DNA of 33,019 bases from an uncultured Gammaproteobacteria bacterium (GCA_945787155.1 CALZHD010000015.1:1-33019); one strand, 5' to 3'; counted from the first letter of the stretch, positions 7,822 through 15,522 are shown. Notes: generated by a model from the sequence alone, not told the origin. Numbers and translations are program-made.

Positions 7822-8907
7822 CTATTGTGGGTGCTGTGCCAGCGCCCACTGAACATGCTCACATACTATCTCTGATGGATGATCACGGCGGTGTTGTAGC
7901 GCCGCGATGATCTCGGGTTGAGTGGGTGCATTGCCGAGTGCCACCGCAATGTTGCGCAACCAGCGTTCATGCCCGATACGGCGAATCGCTGAACCTGCAG
8001 TGTTGTCGAGAAACTGCTGTTCACTCCACAGAAATAGTTCAACCAGCGCACTATTGTCGAGCTGGTGGCGCACCTGAAAGTCGTGCTCGCGTGTCAGTTG
8101 TGCAAAACGATTCCACGGGCAAAATAGCTGGCAGTCGTCGCAGCCATAAATACGGTTACCGATCAGTGGGCGGAACTCCACGGGAATGCTGCCGTGCAGT
8201 TCGATGGTCAGGTATGAGATGCAGCGCCGCGCATCGAGCTTATAAGGGGCGATGATCGCAGCGGTGGGGCAGCAGTCGATGCACGCCTGGCAGGTGCCAC
8301 AGTGGTTTTCACCGGGGGGATCAATCGGTAGTGGCAGATCGGTGTAGAGCTCGCCGAGGAAAAACCACGAGCCTGCTTTTTGATTGATCAGATTGGTGTG
8401 CTTGCCGATCCAGCCCATACCCGATTTCTGTGCCAGCGCCTTCTCCAGTACCGGCGCGCTATCGGTGAAGGCGCGATATGAAAATGGGCCGACATGCTGT
8501 TCGATCTGGGTCGCGAGTTTTTGTAGCCGTTGGCGCAGTACTTTGTGATAGTCGCGCCCCATCGCATAGCGGGAGATGTAAGCGAGCGCAGGATCGTTCA
8601 GACACTCCTCTGCCTGTTGCTGATCGTTGGCCAGGTAGTCCATGCGCACCGAAATCACGCGTAGTGTGCCGGGTTCAAGCTCGGCCGGGCGGCTTCGTTT
8701 GGTGCCGTGGCGCGCCATGTATTCCATTTCACCGTGGTGACCTGCATCGAGCCAGTTGAGCAGATGAGCCTCATCTTCGCCGAGATCGGTATCGCTGATC
8801 GTCATCGCCTCAAAACCGAGCGCCTTGCTCCAGGCACGGATCTTGACGGCCAGTTCAGCGAGCGCTTCGGGGGTGAGCGGGGGTGATGGTTTCTTTGCCC
8901 TTTGCAT
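7822..8907 (-). CDS. queG: Epoxyqueuosine reductase QueG
   Basis: QueG reduces epoxyqueuosine to queuosine in the wobble base of tRNAs with GUN anticodons, using cobalamin and two 4Fe-4S clusters. The 361 aa product begins at the ATG at 8907 (MQRAKKPSPPLTPEAL); longer in-frame extensions overlap nnrD and look unconserved. The catalytic Asp is likely D149 in FTDSAP. The ferredoxin-like region has C203, C206, C209 and C213 in CGTCQACIDCCP, and C229, C256, C259 and C263 around CDDCQLFCPWN. A C-terminal HEAT-like helical region carries the tRNA-binding surface. It is divergent from nnrD, with only 19 bp between start codons, as in other gammaproteobacteria where queG and nnrD are neighbours. Confidence 0.96.
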   Translation of the reverse strand: MQRAKKPSPPLTPEALAELAVKIRAWSKALGFEAMTISDTDLGEDEAHLLNWLDAGHHGEMEYMARHGTKRSRPAELEPGTLRVISVRMDYLANDQQQAEECLNDPALAYISRYAMGRDYHKVLRQRLQKLATQIEQHVGPFSYRAFTDSAPVLEKALAQKSGMGWIGKHTNLINQKAGSWFFLGELYTDLPLPIDPPGENHCGTCQACIDCCPTAAIIAPYKLDARRCISYLTIELHGSIPVEFRPLIGNRIYGCDDCQLFCPWNRFAQLTREHDFQVRHQLDNSALVELFLWSEQQFLDNTAGSAIRRIGHERWLRNIAVALGNAPTQPEIIAALQHRRDHPSEIVCEHVQWALAQHPQ

Positions 8908-8909
8908 AA

Positions 8910-8924
8910 GCGCTATGATAGCGC
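8910..8924. promoter_or_regulatory. Symmetric palindrome between divergent queG and nnrD starts
   Basis: GCGCTAT-G-ATAGCGC is a perfect 7-bp-arm inverted repeat whose axis (8917) lies exactly ten bases from the first base of each start codon (8907 minus, 8927 plus). It contains TATGAT on the plus strand (8914-8919) and TATCAT on the minus strand (8920-8915). Each ends seven bases before its ATG, where a -10 element would place transcription start at the first base of the codon. The -35 matches are weak on both sides. It could be a bidirectional promoter, an operator, or both. Confidence 0.55.
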
Positions 8925-8926
8925 GT

Positions 8927-10414
8927 ATGAGTAATCTACCGCATAACTTATACCGTGCCGCACAGGTGAGGGCGCTCGACCGTATCGCCATTGATGAGTT
9001 TTCCATTCCCGGTATTGAATTAATGAACCGTGCCGGCGCTGCGGCCTTTGCGATATTGCGTAGTCGCTGGTCTCAGGCGCGGCGGATCGTAGTGGTGTGT
9101 GGCGGTGGTAACAATGGCGGGGATGGTTTTGTCGTTGCGCGTTTGGCACATGAGGTCGGACTCGAGGTGACGGTGTCGCTGCTGGCAGAGGCTCGTTCGC
9201 TGAAGGGTGATGCCCTGCAGGCGTATGAGGCGATGATGGCGACAGGTATTGAGCCGCAAGCGTTCACCCCTGATGCGTTGAGTGATGCAGATCTGATCGT
9301 CGATGCGATGCTGGGTACCGGTCTTGATCGAGATGTAAAGGGTGGCTGGCGAGATGCCATCGTTGCAATCAACGGTACCGCAATGCCCGTACTTGCGCTC
9401 GATATTCCGTCGGGACTGAATGCCGACACGGGTGCCGTGATGGGGATAGCGATCCATGCCGCAACGACGATCAGCTTTATCGGGGTGAAGCAGGGAATGT
9501 TGACCGCAGCGGGTGCTGACCGTTGTGGTGACCTTCTGTTTGATGATCTGCAACTGCCAGCGGCGGTGTATCAAAAGGTGGTGCCATCGGCCCAGCGTAT
9601 CGACCCTCGATTACGCTCTGAGCTGTTGCCACGCAGATCTCGCTCGACCCATAAGGGTGATTGTGGTCATGTGCTGTTGATTGGTGGTGCGCCGGGGATG
9701 AGTGGCGCGGTGCGGATGGCGGGTGAGGCGGCGTTGCGCAGTGGTGCCGGCCTGGTCAGTATCGCGACAGCGCCAGCGCATGCCGCAGTGATTAATCTCA
9801 CCCGTCCCGAGCTGATGGTGCATGCGGTTGATGGCGCTGGTGCGTTGAGTGCGTTGATAAATAAGGCAGATGTCATCGCGATTGGCCCCGGACTCGGCAG
9901 ATCCCAGTGGGGCATAATGATGCTGGATAAGGTGCTGAGGTGTGACACGCCGCTGGTGGTGGATGCTGATGCGTTGAACCTGCTGGCGATCGAGCCATAC
10001 ATGCGTGATGACTGGGTGCTGACACCGCATCCCGGCGAAGCGGCGCGACTGTTGAATATCGCCACCGCCGAGGTGCAGGCGGATCGCTTCTTTGCCGCCG
10101 ATGCGCTGCAGCGGCGATACGGCGGCGTGGTGGTATTAAAGGGATGTGGTTCGCTGGTCGTTGATCAGGATGGCGCGGTGGCGTTGTGCGATGCGGGTAA
10201 TCCCGGCATGGCGAGCGGTGGCATGGGCGATCTGTTGACCGGCGTGATTGCAGCCCTGATCGCGCAGGGGTTGAGTCTGGCCGATGCCGCAAGGCTTGGG
10301 GTGTGGTTGCATGCAGCGGCGGCTGATCGTGCGACTGGACCGGGTCAGGGTGAACGCGGGCTGCTTGCGAGTGACCTGATGCCTCATCTGCGTAAACTGG
10401 TGAATGGGTTTTGA
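8927..10414 (+). CDS. nnrD: Bifunctional NAD(P)H-hydrate repair enzyme (epimerase/dehydratase)
   Basis: This protein repairs damaged NAD(P)H: the N-terminal half (YjeF_N, NnrE) epimerises the R-hydrate, and the C-terminal half (NnrD) dehydrates the S-hydrate using ADP or ATP. The product is 495 aa from the ATG at 8927. The epimerase half shows VCGGGNNGGDGFVVAR and MLGTGLDRDVKG. The kinase-like half shows KGDCGHVLLIGGAPGMSGA, GPGLGRS, VDADALN, LTPHPGEAARLL, KGCGSLV and GNPGMASGGMGDLLTG. Longer starts upstream overlap queG and are not conserved. Its TGA overlaps the TTG start of tsaE (TTGA). The order nnrD-tsaE-amiB-mutL matches E. coli, apart from the gene inserted before mutL. Confidence 0.96.
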   Translation: MSNLPHNLYRAAQVRALDRIAIDEFSIPGIELMNRAGAAAFAILRSRWSQARRIVVVCGGGNNGGDGFVVARLAHEVGLEVTVSLLAEARSLKGDALQAYEAMMATGIEPQAFTPDALSDADLIVDAMLGTGLDRDVKGGWRDAIVAINGTAMPVLALDIPSGLNADTGAVMGIAIHAATTISFIGVKQGMLTAAGADRCGDLLFDDLQLPAAVYQKVVPSAQRIDPRLRSELLPRRSRSTHKGDCGHVLLIGGAPGMSGAVRMAGEAALRSGAGLVSIATAPAHAAVINLTRPELMVHAVDGAGALSALINKADVIAIGPGLGRSQWGIMMLDKVLRCDTPLVVDADALNLLAIEPYMRDDWVLTPHPGEAARLLNIATAEVQADRFFAADALQRRYGGVVVLKGCGSLVVDQDGAVALCDAGNPGMASGGMGDLLTGVIAALIAQGLSLADAARLGVWLHAAAADRATGPGQGERGLLASDLMPHLRKLVNGF

Positions 10415-10881
10415 AGGTGAGTGAAGTGGAGCGGCGCTGGCAGGTGACGACGGCTGACGAGATGGAGGCACTGGGCGGGTGTTTCGCCAATGTAGCCGGC
10501 CACGGCGGCGTGATCTTTCTGCAGGGTCCGCTAGGAGCGGGCAAGACGACCTGGGTGCGCGGTTTTTTAGGCGCACGAGGACATGTTGGCGCGGTTAAGA
10601 GTCCTACCTATACCCTGGTGGAATCATACCTACTCGCCGCTGGCACCGTGCATCACTTTGATCTTTACCGTCTTGGCGACCCTGAAGAGCTTGAATATAT
10701 GGGGATTCGCGACTATTTCTCTGATGATACGCTCTGTCTGGTGGAGTGGCCGGAGCGAGGTGCGGGGATCATCGGTCCCGCCGATATGGTATTAACCCTA
10801 ATCTATTGTGATAATGGGCGTGAGTTGTCAGCCTGTGCCGGCAGTGAAAAAGGGCGTGAAATTCTGGCGCAGCTCGATTAG
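10411..10881 (+). CDS. tsaE: tRNA t6A biosynthesis ATPase TsaE
   Basis: TsaE is the ATPase that, with TsaB and TsaD, installs threonylcarbamoyl on A37 of ANN-decoding tRNAs. The product is 156 aa from a TTG at 10411 overlapping the nnrD stop by four bases; a GTG at 10417 would give 154 aa and is equally possible. Visible are Walker A GPLGAGKTTWVRGFL (about residues 39-53), the switch-like KSPTYTLVESY, HFDLYRL, EELEYMGIRDYF and CLVEWPERG, all strongly conserved in TsaE. It is likely cotranscribed with nnrD. A gap of 165 bp with AT-rich promoter-like sequence separates it from amiB, so amiB may have its own promoter. Confidence 0.95.
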   Translation: MKVSEVERRWQVTTADEMEALGGCFANVAGHGGVIFLQGPLGAGKTTWVRGFLGARGHVGAVKSPTYTLVESYLLAAGTVHHFDLYRLGDPEELEYMGIRDYFSDDTLCLVEWPERGAGIIGPADMVLTLIYCDNGRELSACAGSEKGREILAQLD

Positions 10882-11046
10882 AAAAAGGGCGCGATTGCAT
10901 TTCAGCTCGCAGGGATTTGGTCGTTAGCTGAATTGATGATGTGATGTTAATGAACAGGTTTACGATCTATCTTATTAAAAAATATTGCAATTTATTGGCG
11001 AATATATTACAAATGCGAATATGGGAGTAAAGTCGGGCCAAGAGTA

Positions 11047-12399
11047 ATGAAAAAATTGAGTCTCATATTCTTGTTAGCGCTACCGTGGGTTTGCTCTGCA
11101 GCGGGCATTCAGGTCGACGGTGTGCGTACATGGCAGGCACCCGATAACACCCGAGTGGTGTTCGATGTGAGTAGTGCGAATGCCGACTACAAGCTGTTTC
11201 GTCTTCCCAATCCTCCGCGTCTCGTGATCGATTTTAAGAATACACGCCTGACTGGCAGGGTACTTAAGCCTGCCGGTGATGACCTTATCCTGAAAAATAT
11301 CCGTACTGCCGCACGTCCCAATAACGATCTGCGTGTGGTGCTCGATCTGCGCGATAAAACCAGATTCAAAAGCTTTCTCTTGAAACCTTATAAACAATAC
11401 GGTCACCGTTTAGTGGTTGATTTGTTGCATGGGGTGGGAAAATCAAAAGGACCAACAACAGCCTCGAATAGACCCACCACCACGTCGACCAGCAAGGTTG
11501 CAAAAGTACGCAAGCAGTTGGCAGAGCCCAAATTACGAGATCTTGTGATCGCAATCGATGCGGGGCATGGTGGTGAAGATCCCGGTGCCCATGGGCCGCG
11601 TGGCACCAACGAAAAGGATGTGGTATTTGCGATTGCGAAGAAACTAGCGGCGCTGATAAAGAAAGAGAAAGGGATGCGTCCCCTGATGATTCGAGATGGC
11701 GATTATTACTTGAGTCTACGTCAGCGAACTCAAAAGGCACGTGATAATCGAGCCGATATGTTTATCTCTATCCATGCGGATGCCTTCAGGGATAAGCGGG
11801 TATACGGGACATCGGTCTATATCCTGTCGGAAAATGGAGCCACCAGTGAGGCGGCACGCTGGTTGGCAGAAAAAGAGAATGCCTCCGACCTGATTGGCGG
11901 CGTGAGTCTTGACGATAAAGACAATATGCTGGCGCGTGTACTGCTTGACCTTTCGCAGACGGCAACCAAGCAAGCGAGTTATGAAGCGGGCCGTGAGCTT
12001 TTACAGGAGCTGAAGCCACTTGGAAAGCTGCATAAAAAAGAGGTGCAACAAGCGGGCTTCGCGGTGTTGAAATCACCCGATATTCCATCGGTACTGGTCG
12101 AAACGGCCTTTATCTCGAATCCTAATGAAGAAAAGAAGCTGCGCAGCAGCAAGCACCAGAATGTACTGGCAAAGGCGTTATTGAAGGGTGTGCGCGATTA
12201 CTTTTCTAAAAATGCACCTCCCGGTACGCTTTATGCCATGAGGGCGCGCCAGCATGTGATCGCCAGTGGTGACACGCTGTCTGAGATTGCTCAGCGTTAT
12301 CATGTGAGTATTGCCAGTATCCGCTCTGAAAACAGGTTGTCAGGGGATGGGGTCAGGATTGGGCAGGTGTTAAGAATTCCTGCCTTTGGAGATGGTTAG
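11047..12399 (+). CDS. amiB: N-acetylmuramoyl-L-alanine amidase with AMIN and LysM domains
   Basis: A periplasmic zinc amidase that splits septal peptidoglycan during daughter cell separation. The 450 aa protein has a signal peptide (1-18, ending CSA), an AMIN targeting domain (about 22-128), a Thr/Ser-rich linker (135-155), an Amidase_3 domain (about 167-390) and a C-terminal LysM domain (about 402-446). Zinc ligands are likely H174, E189 and H243, with catalytic E352. Residues 272-323 (starting WLAEKENASDLIGGVSL) form the helical insertion that blocks the active site in amidases activated by EnvC or NlpD, so an LytM-type activator is expected. The position after tsaE identifies the AmiB branch; AmiC is the main alternative name. 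Possible promoter: TTGCAA at 10985-10990 with a weak -10. Confidence 0.9.
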   Translation: MKKLSLIFLLALPWVCSAAGIQVDGVRTWQAPDNTRVVFDVSSANADYKLFRLPNPPRLVIDFKNTRLTGRVLKPAGDDLILKNIRTAARPNNDLRVVLDLRDKTRFKSFLLKPYKQYGHRLVVDLLHGVGKSKGPTTASNRPTTTSTSKVAKVRKQLAEPKLRDLVIAIDAGHGGEDPGAHGPRGTNEKDVVFAIAKKLAALIKKEKGMRPLMIRDGDYYLSLRQRTQKARDNRADMFISIHADAFRDKRVYGTSVYILSENGATSEAARWLAEKENASDLIGGVSLDDKDNMLARVLLDLSQTATKQASYEAGRELLQELKPLGKLHKKEVQQAGFAVLKSPDIPSVLVETAFISNPNEEKKLRSSKHQNVLAKALLKGVRDYFSKNAPPGTLYAMRARQHVIASGDTLSEIAQRYHVSIASIRSENRLSGDGVRIGQVLRIPAFGDG

Positions 12400-12422
12400 G
12401 GCCGGTTGAACTGATTTCACCG

Positions 12423-12917
12423 CTAGGCAACTGAGCGCTTGAGTCGCTCTATCTCTCTCGCTTGATTTTCAATCATATGCTCTTGATTCTGGATGATGCC
12501 TAGCATTTCGCTGGCGCGTGATGCCGACGGTTGAGTATGATTTCTCTCTGCTAAGATCTGACTAATGATGGTGCGCAGTGCGTGTTCATGGCAGGGTTTT
12601 TCGATATATCGCATGACTTGTGCTTCGTTGACTGCACCGTAGAGTGATTCTTTGGTACAGTAACTGCTGATGATGATGCGAGACGTGCGTGGTTGTGATT
12701 GCATGAATTTTTTCAGGAAGGTGATGCCGTCCATTTCAGGCATCATGTAGTCAGAGATGACAATGTCGTAGTCGCTCTGAGTCGATTTCTCGAGCGCGAT
12801 ATGGGCAGAGGTAAAGGCATCAATATCACAGTTAGGCAACGGTGCCAATATTCTTTTCAGCATGCGTAGGCATGCGCGCTCGTCGTCGACCAGTAAGATA
12901 CGATGGGTACGATTCAT
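12423..12917 (-). CDS. Stand-alone response regulator with C-terminal coiled coil
   Basis: A 164 aa protein with one receiver domain (about 5-122). Acidic residues D11 and D12, phospho-acceptor D56 in SDYMMPEMDG, the Ser pair in IIISSY (84-85) and K107 in IEKP are all present, so it should be phosphorylated. The remaining about 40 residues (EMLGIIQNQEHMIENQAREI) are predicted coiled coil; there is no DNA-binding, GGDEF or HD-GYP output domain. The receiver resembles those fused to HD-GYP or sensor kinases, so it may be a truncated or adaptor form. No histidine kinase is adjacent. It lies on the minus strand between amiB and mutL, which are usually neighbours, and converges on amiB with 23 bp between stops. 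Its target is unknown. Confidence 0.85.
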   Translation of the reverse strand: MNRTHRILLVDDERACLRMLKRILAPLPNCDIDAFTSAHIALEKSTQSDYDIVISDYMMPEMDGITFLKKFMQSQPRTSRIIISSYCTKESLYGAVNEAQVMRYIEKPCHEHALRTIISQILAERNHTQPSASRASEMLGIIQNQEHMIENQAREIERLKRSVA

Positions 12918-13224
12918 TGTGATTACTCACTTTTCAGTTTGTCAGTTACGCGATTACGGCGGCAATTTACAGGGTAATGCTATTGCTCATCAGTAGTGTC
13001 TTGTTAGGTGGCCTGCTGTCCTCGATGTTACGTATTTATCGGCTTAAATCGGTAAATTTTGAGTGAAAAGTAGGTGGATAGCTGTCGAGCGGGGACATGA
13101 TTGCTAACATGCTGATATATTGTGAAGATTATTGATTATTGGGATATTGAATCGGAGAGATAAAGATATTATTCGAGTGGATTGTTTATAATGGCAGTGA
13201 TCAAAAACCGTGGTGCACATACTG
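12918..13224. other. Divergent intergenic region between response regulator and mutL
   Basis: About 300 bp without a gene, AT-rich. It must carry the start signals of the divergent response regulator gene and mutL. A TATAAT hexamer at 13187-13192 would place mutL transcription near 13199, only about 26 bases before the ATG at 13225. No good -35 is seen. TGAAAAGT and its complement ACTTTTCA occur on opposite sides of the region, but the distance makes pairing doubtful. I see no RNA gene. Confidence 0.45.
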
Positions 13225-15120
13225 ATGTCTAATCCCAATCCTGTTTCTGAATCTCAAAACGCTGCGGCGAGGCGGATTCATCATTTATCATCTCAGTTGG
13301 CGAATCAAATTGCAGCGGGTGAAGTGGTCGAGCGTCCCGCTTCGGTGGTGAAAGAGTTATTAGAAAATAGCCTGGATGCTGGGGCCACTCAGATTGAGAT
13401 CGATGTTGAGCAGGGCGGCACACGTCTTATCCGGGTGAGAGATAATGGCGTCGGTATTCATAGGGATGACCTTGTGTTGGCGCTGAATCGGCATGCCACC
13501 AGTAAGATCATCGACGCCAGCGATCTGGATGGTATCGTCACCCTTGGTTTCCGTGGCGAGGCACTTCCCAGTATCGCCTCGATTTCTCGCATGAGTCTGG
13601 TGTCACGTCAGCAGGGGGATGACAGCGGTTGGCGTGTCAGTAGTGAAGGCTATGCACCTGAGGAAGCGGCAGTGCCCTGTGCGCATCCATTGGGGACGAC
13701 CGTTGAGATTCGGGACCTCTTTTTCAATACCCCTGCGCGGCGGAAATTTCTGCGTAAAGAGAAGACGGAATTTAATCACCTGGAAGAGGTGATTAAGCGG
13801 ATTGCATTAAGTCGTTTTGATGTGGGATTGCAGCTCAAACACAATCAACGCGTAGTGTTGTCACTGCGGCCTGTCACCAACGTTGATCACTATATTGACC
13901 GGGTAGAGGCCGTCTGTGGACAGCCGTTCAGGCAGCATGCACTGGCGATAGAATATGAAGCCGCAGGGCTGCGATTGTGGGGCTGGGTTGCGCTACCGGC
14001 ATTTTCACGTAGTCAGGCCGATATGCAGTATTTTTACGTGAATGGGCGGGTGGTTCGCGACAAGTTGGTGAGTCATGCCATTCGTCAGGCCTACCGGGAT
14101 GTGCTTTATCACGGACGTCACCCCGCGTTTGTGCTGAATCTTGAGATGTCTTCCGAACAGGTTGATGTCAATGTTCACCCTACCAAGCACGAGGTCCGTT
14201 TCCGTGAAGGACGGTTGGCACATGATTTTATTTTTCGAGCGATTCACCGTTCACTGGCTGAGGTGAGACCGGGGGATGCCGAGAGCGGTATTTCGACCGA
14301 TCAACCGCTGCCGAGCCTGGGGCCAAACCTAAGCACGCCAGCCACGCAGGTCCCGCTCCAGACCTCATCCCAGCCAGGCGCTAGCCTGCGTGGCGCCACG
14401 ACAACCTATACTCGACAGTCAAATATCTCACTAGGGATGCGTGAGCCATTGAACGATGTCTATCAGGCACTTGCTAACGTCACTGCAATACCGGCTGCAA
14501 TCGATGTTGAGTCAGAAGAGACTGATGCATCAGAAGTGCCGCCGTTGGGGTTTGCCGTGGCGCAGCTGCACGGGGTCTATATTCTGGCGCAGAATGAAGC
14601 GGGATTGATCCTGGTGGATATGCATGCCGCACATGAGCGTATTACTTATGAGTGGATGAAGCGGACGTTTAATGAGGGAGGGGTTAAGTCCCAGCCGTTG
14701 CTGGTGCCGCTGTCGATTGCTGTCAATCAGAAAGAGGCGGCGTTGGCGGAGGAATTCTCAACGGTATTTGCTTCGCTGGGATTTGATATTCAGCGCATTG
14801 CCCCGGAAGTATTGGTGGTACGTGAGGTGCCGACATTGCTCAGCGATGCAGATATCGAAACATTGGTGCGCGATGTGCTGGCCGATATTAATACCTATGG
14901 AGAGAGCGTGCGTGTGCAGGAAAGGCTCAACGAGGTGTTGTCAACGATGGCATGCCATGGTTCTGTACGCGCAAATCGAATGCTGACGTTACCTGAGATG
15001 AATGCTTTGTTACGCGATATGGAGCGTACTGAGCGCAGTGGGCAGTGTAATCATGGCCGTCCGACGTGGACGCAAATGACACTTGCTGAGCTTGATAAGC
15101 TTTTTTTACGCGGTAGGTAG
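13225..15120 (+). CDS. mutL: DNA mismatch repair protein MutL, endonuclease type
   Basis: MutL links mismatch recognition by MutS to strand removal. The 631 aa product has the GHKL ATPase domain with ANQIAAGEVVERPASVVKEL, ENSLDAGAT, RDNGVGI, TLGFRGEALPSI and NTPARRKFL, then a linker (about 345-440) and the C-terminal dimerisation domain. That domain carries D465-MHAAHE-RITYE, matching the DQHA-x2-E-x4-E metal-binding motif with Gln replaced by Met. It also has ACHGSVRANRML and C608-NHGRP, the other conserved endonuclease motifs; E. coli MutL lacks this set. So it probably nicks DNA itself. I chose the ATG at 13225; a GTG at 13210 is the alternative, and neither has a strong ribosome site. It converges on the small RNA/purB region. 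Confidence 0.95.
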   Translation: MSNPNPVSESQNAAARRIHHLSSQLANQIAAGEVVERPASVVKELLENSLDAGATQIEIDVEQGGTRLIRVRDNGVGIHRDDLVLALNRHATSKIIDASDLDGIVTLGFRGEALPSIASISRMSLVSRQQGDDSGWRVSSEGYAPEEAAVPCAHPLGTTVEIRDLFFNTPARRKFLRKEKTEFNHLEEVIKRIALSRFDVGLQLKHNQRVVLSLRPVTNVDHYIDRVEAVCGQPFRQHALAIEYEAAGLRLWGWVALPAFSRSQADMQYFYVNGRVVRDKLVSHAIRQAYRDVLYHGRHPAFVLNLEMSSEQVDVNVHPTKHEVRFREGRLAHDFIFRAIHRSLAEVRPGDAESGISTDQPLPSLGPNLSTPATQVPLQTSSQPGASLRGATTTYTRQSNISLGMREPLNDVYQALANVTAIPAAIDVESEETDASEVPPLGFAVAQLHGVYILAQNEAGLILVDMHAAHERITYEWMKRTFNEGGVKSQPLLVPLSIAVNQKEAALAEEFSTVFASLGFDIQRIAPEVLVVREVPTLLSDADIETLVRDVLADINTYGESVRVQERLNEVLSTMACHGSVRANRMLTLPEMNALLRDMERTERSGQCNHGRPTWTQMTLAELDKLFLRGR

Positions 15121-15219
15121 AGGCTCCTCTGAAAAGGTAGCTTTTTAAATACTATGAAGTTCCGTCAGAATGCATCAAGCCGAAAATTAGGCTGAGTAAA
15201 AACTATTAGTTGAAGCTAT

Positions 15220-15320
15220 AAAAAACCCGTGTCGCAAGGAAGGAGTATGCGGGGTCACGGGCCAAAGGCACTTCGATGATGCATTGAAAGAATGAGTAGG
15301 GGGTACTTCAAAACCTTCAC
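15220..15320 (-). ncRNA. Candidate small RNA, downstream sibling (A)
   Basis: Predicted RNA of about 100 nt transcribed leftwards from near 15319-15320. It begins TGAAGGTT. TGAAGG (15319-15314) pairs with CTTTCA (15290-15285) through one G-U. A C-rich single strand (ACCCCCTACTC) lies between. The terminator is CCCGTG (15261-15256) with CACGGG (15231-15226), and inside it CGCA/TGCG closing an 11-base loop TACTCCTTCCT, followed by six T (15225-15220). The loop is complementary to AGGAAGGAG-type ribosome sites. It is homologous over its length to the unit at 15407-15516. Expression is inferred, not shown. Confidence 0.62.
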
Positions 15321-15325
15321 TTTCA

Positions 15326-15331
15326 ATTATC
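15326..15331 (-). promoter_or_regulatory. -10 element for small RNA A
   Basis: GATAAT on the minus strand (15331 to 15326). Its first base lies 28.5 bases from the centre of the CRP-type site at 15352-15367, identical to the distance in the second unit. No -35 match is present, as expected for a class II activator promoter. Predicted start about 15319. Confidence 0.5.
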
Positions 15332-15351
15332 CATATCCCTGAATTGGATGG

Positions 15352-15367
15352 CGTGATTACAGTCACA
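15352..15367 (-). promoter_or_regulatory. CRP/Vfr-type binding site for small RNA A
   Basis: TGTGA-CTGTAA-TCACG on the minus strand matches the CRP consensus TGTGA-N6-TCACA in nine of ten defined bases. Its centre (15359.5) is at about -40.5 from the predicted start, the class II position. The regulator itself is not encoded in this window. Confidence 0.55.
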
Positions 15368-15406
15368 TCTTTATCGATATTTTGTGTTATCAAATCAGAG
15401 CAGAAT

Positions 15407-15516
15407 AAAAAAAGCCCGTGTCGCAAAGGGGAGCAATGCGTGGCACGGACTAAAGTTGCTTAGACGACGCTTTGAAGGATAAAAGGGAGGTGGAGAGCTC
15501 CTCCGGCAACCTTCAA
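15407..15516 (-). ncRNA. Candidate small RNA, upstream sibling (B)
   Basis: Predicted RNA of about 110 nt transcribed leftwards from near 15516. It begins TTGAAGGTT; TTGAAGG (15516-15510) pairs with CCTTCAA (15478-15472). Between them lies CTCTCCACCTCCC, an anti-Shine-Dalgarno-like stretch that can be free or paired with GGAGG (GGAGG/CCTCC versus GGAG/CTCC). The terminator pairs AGTCCGTG (15451-15444) with CACGGGCT (15420-15413); one pair is U-G, possible only in the minus-strand RNA. Inside, CGCA/TGCG closes an 11-base loop TTGCTCCCCTT. Seven T follow (15413-15407). It lies 113 bp after the purB stop on the same strand and is homologous to the unit at 15220-15320. Confidence 0.65.
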
Positions 15517-15522
15517 GATTCT

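Noticed and set aside
8825-9006. Longer N-termini of queG and nnrD that overlap each other
   Set aside because: The extra residues on both sides are unconserved in character, while the recognised family N-termini start at 8907 and 8927.
15187-15426. 79-codon open frame on the minus strand
   Set aside because: It spans both small RNA units and the promoter of one of them, has no ribosome site or family resemblance, and its composition follows the RNA repeats.
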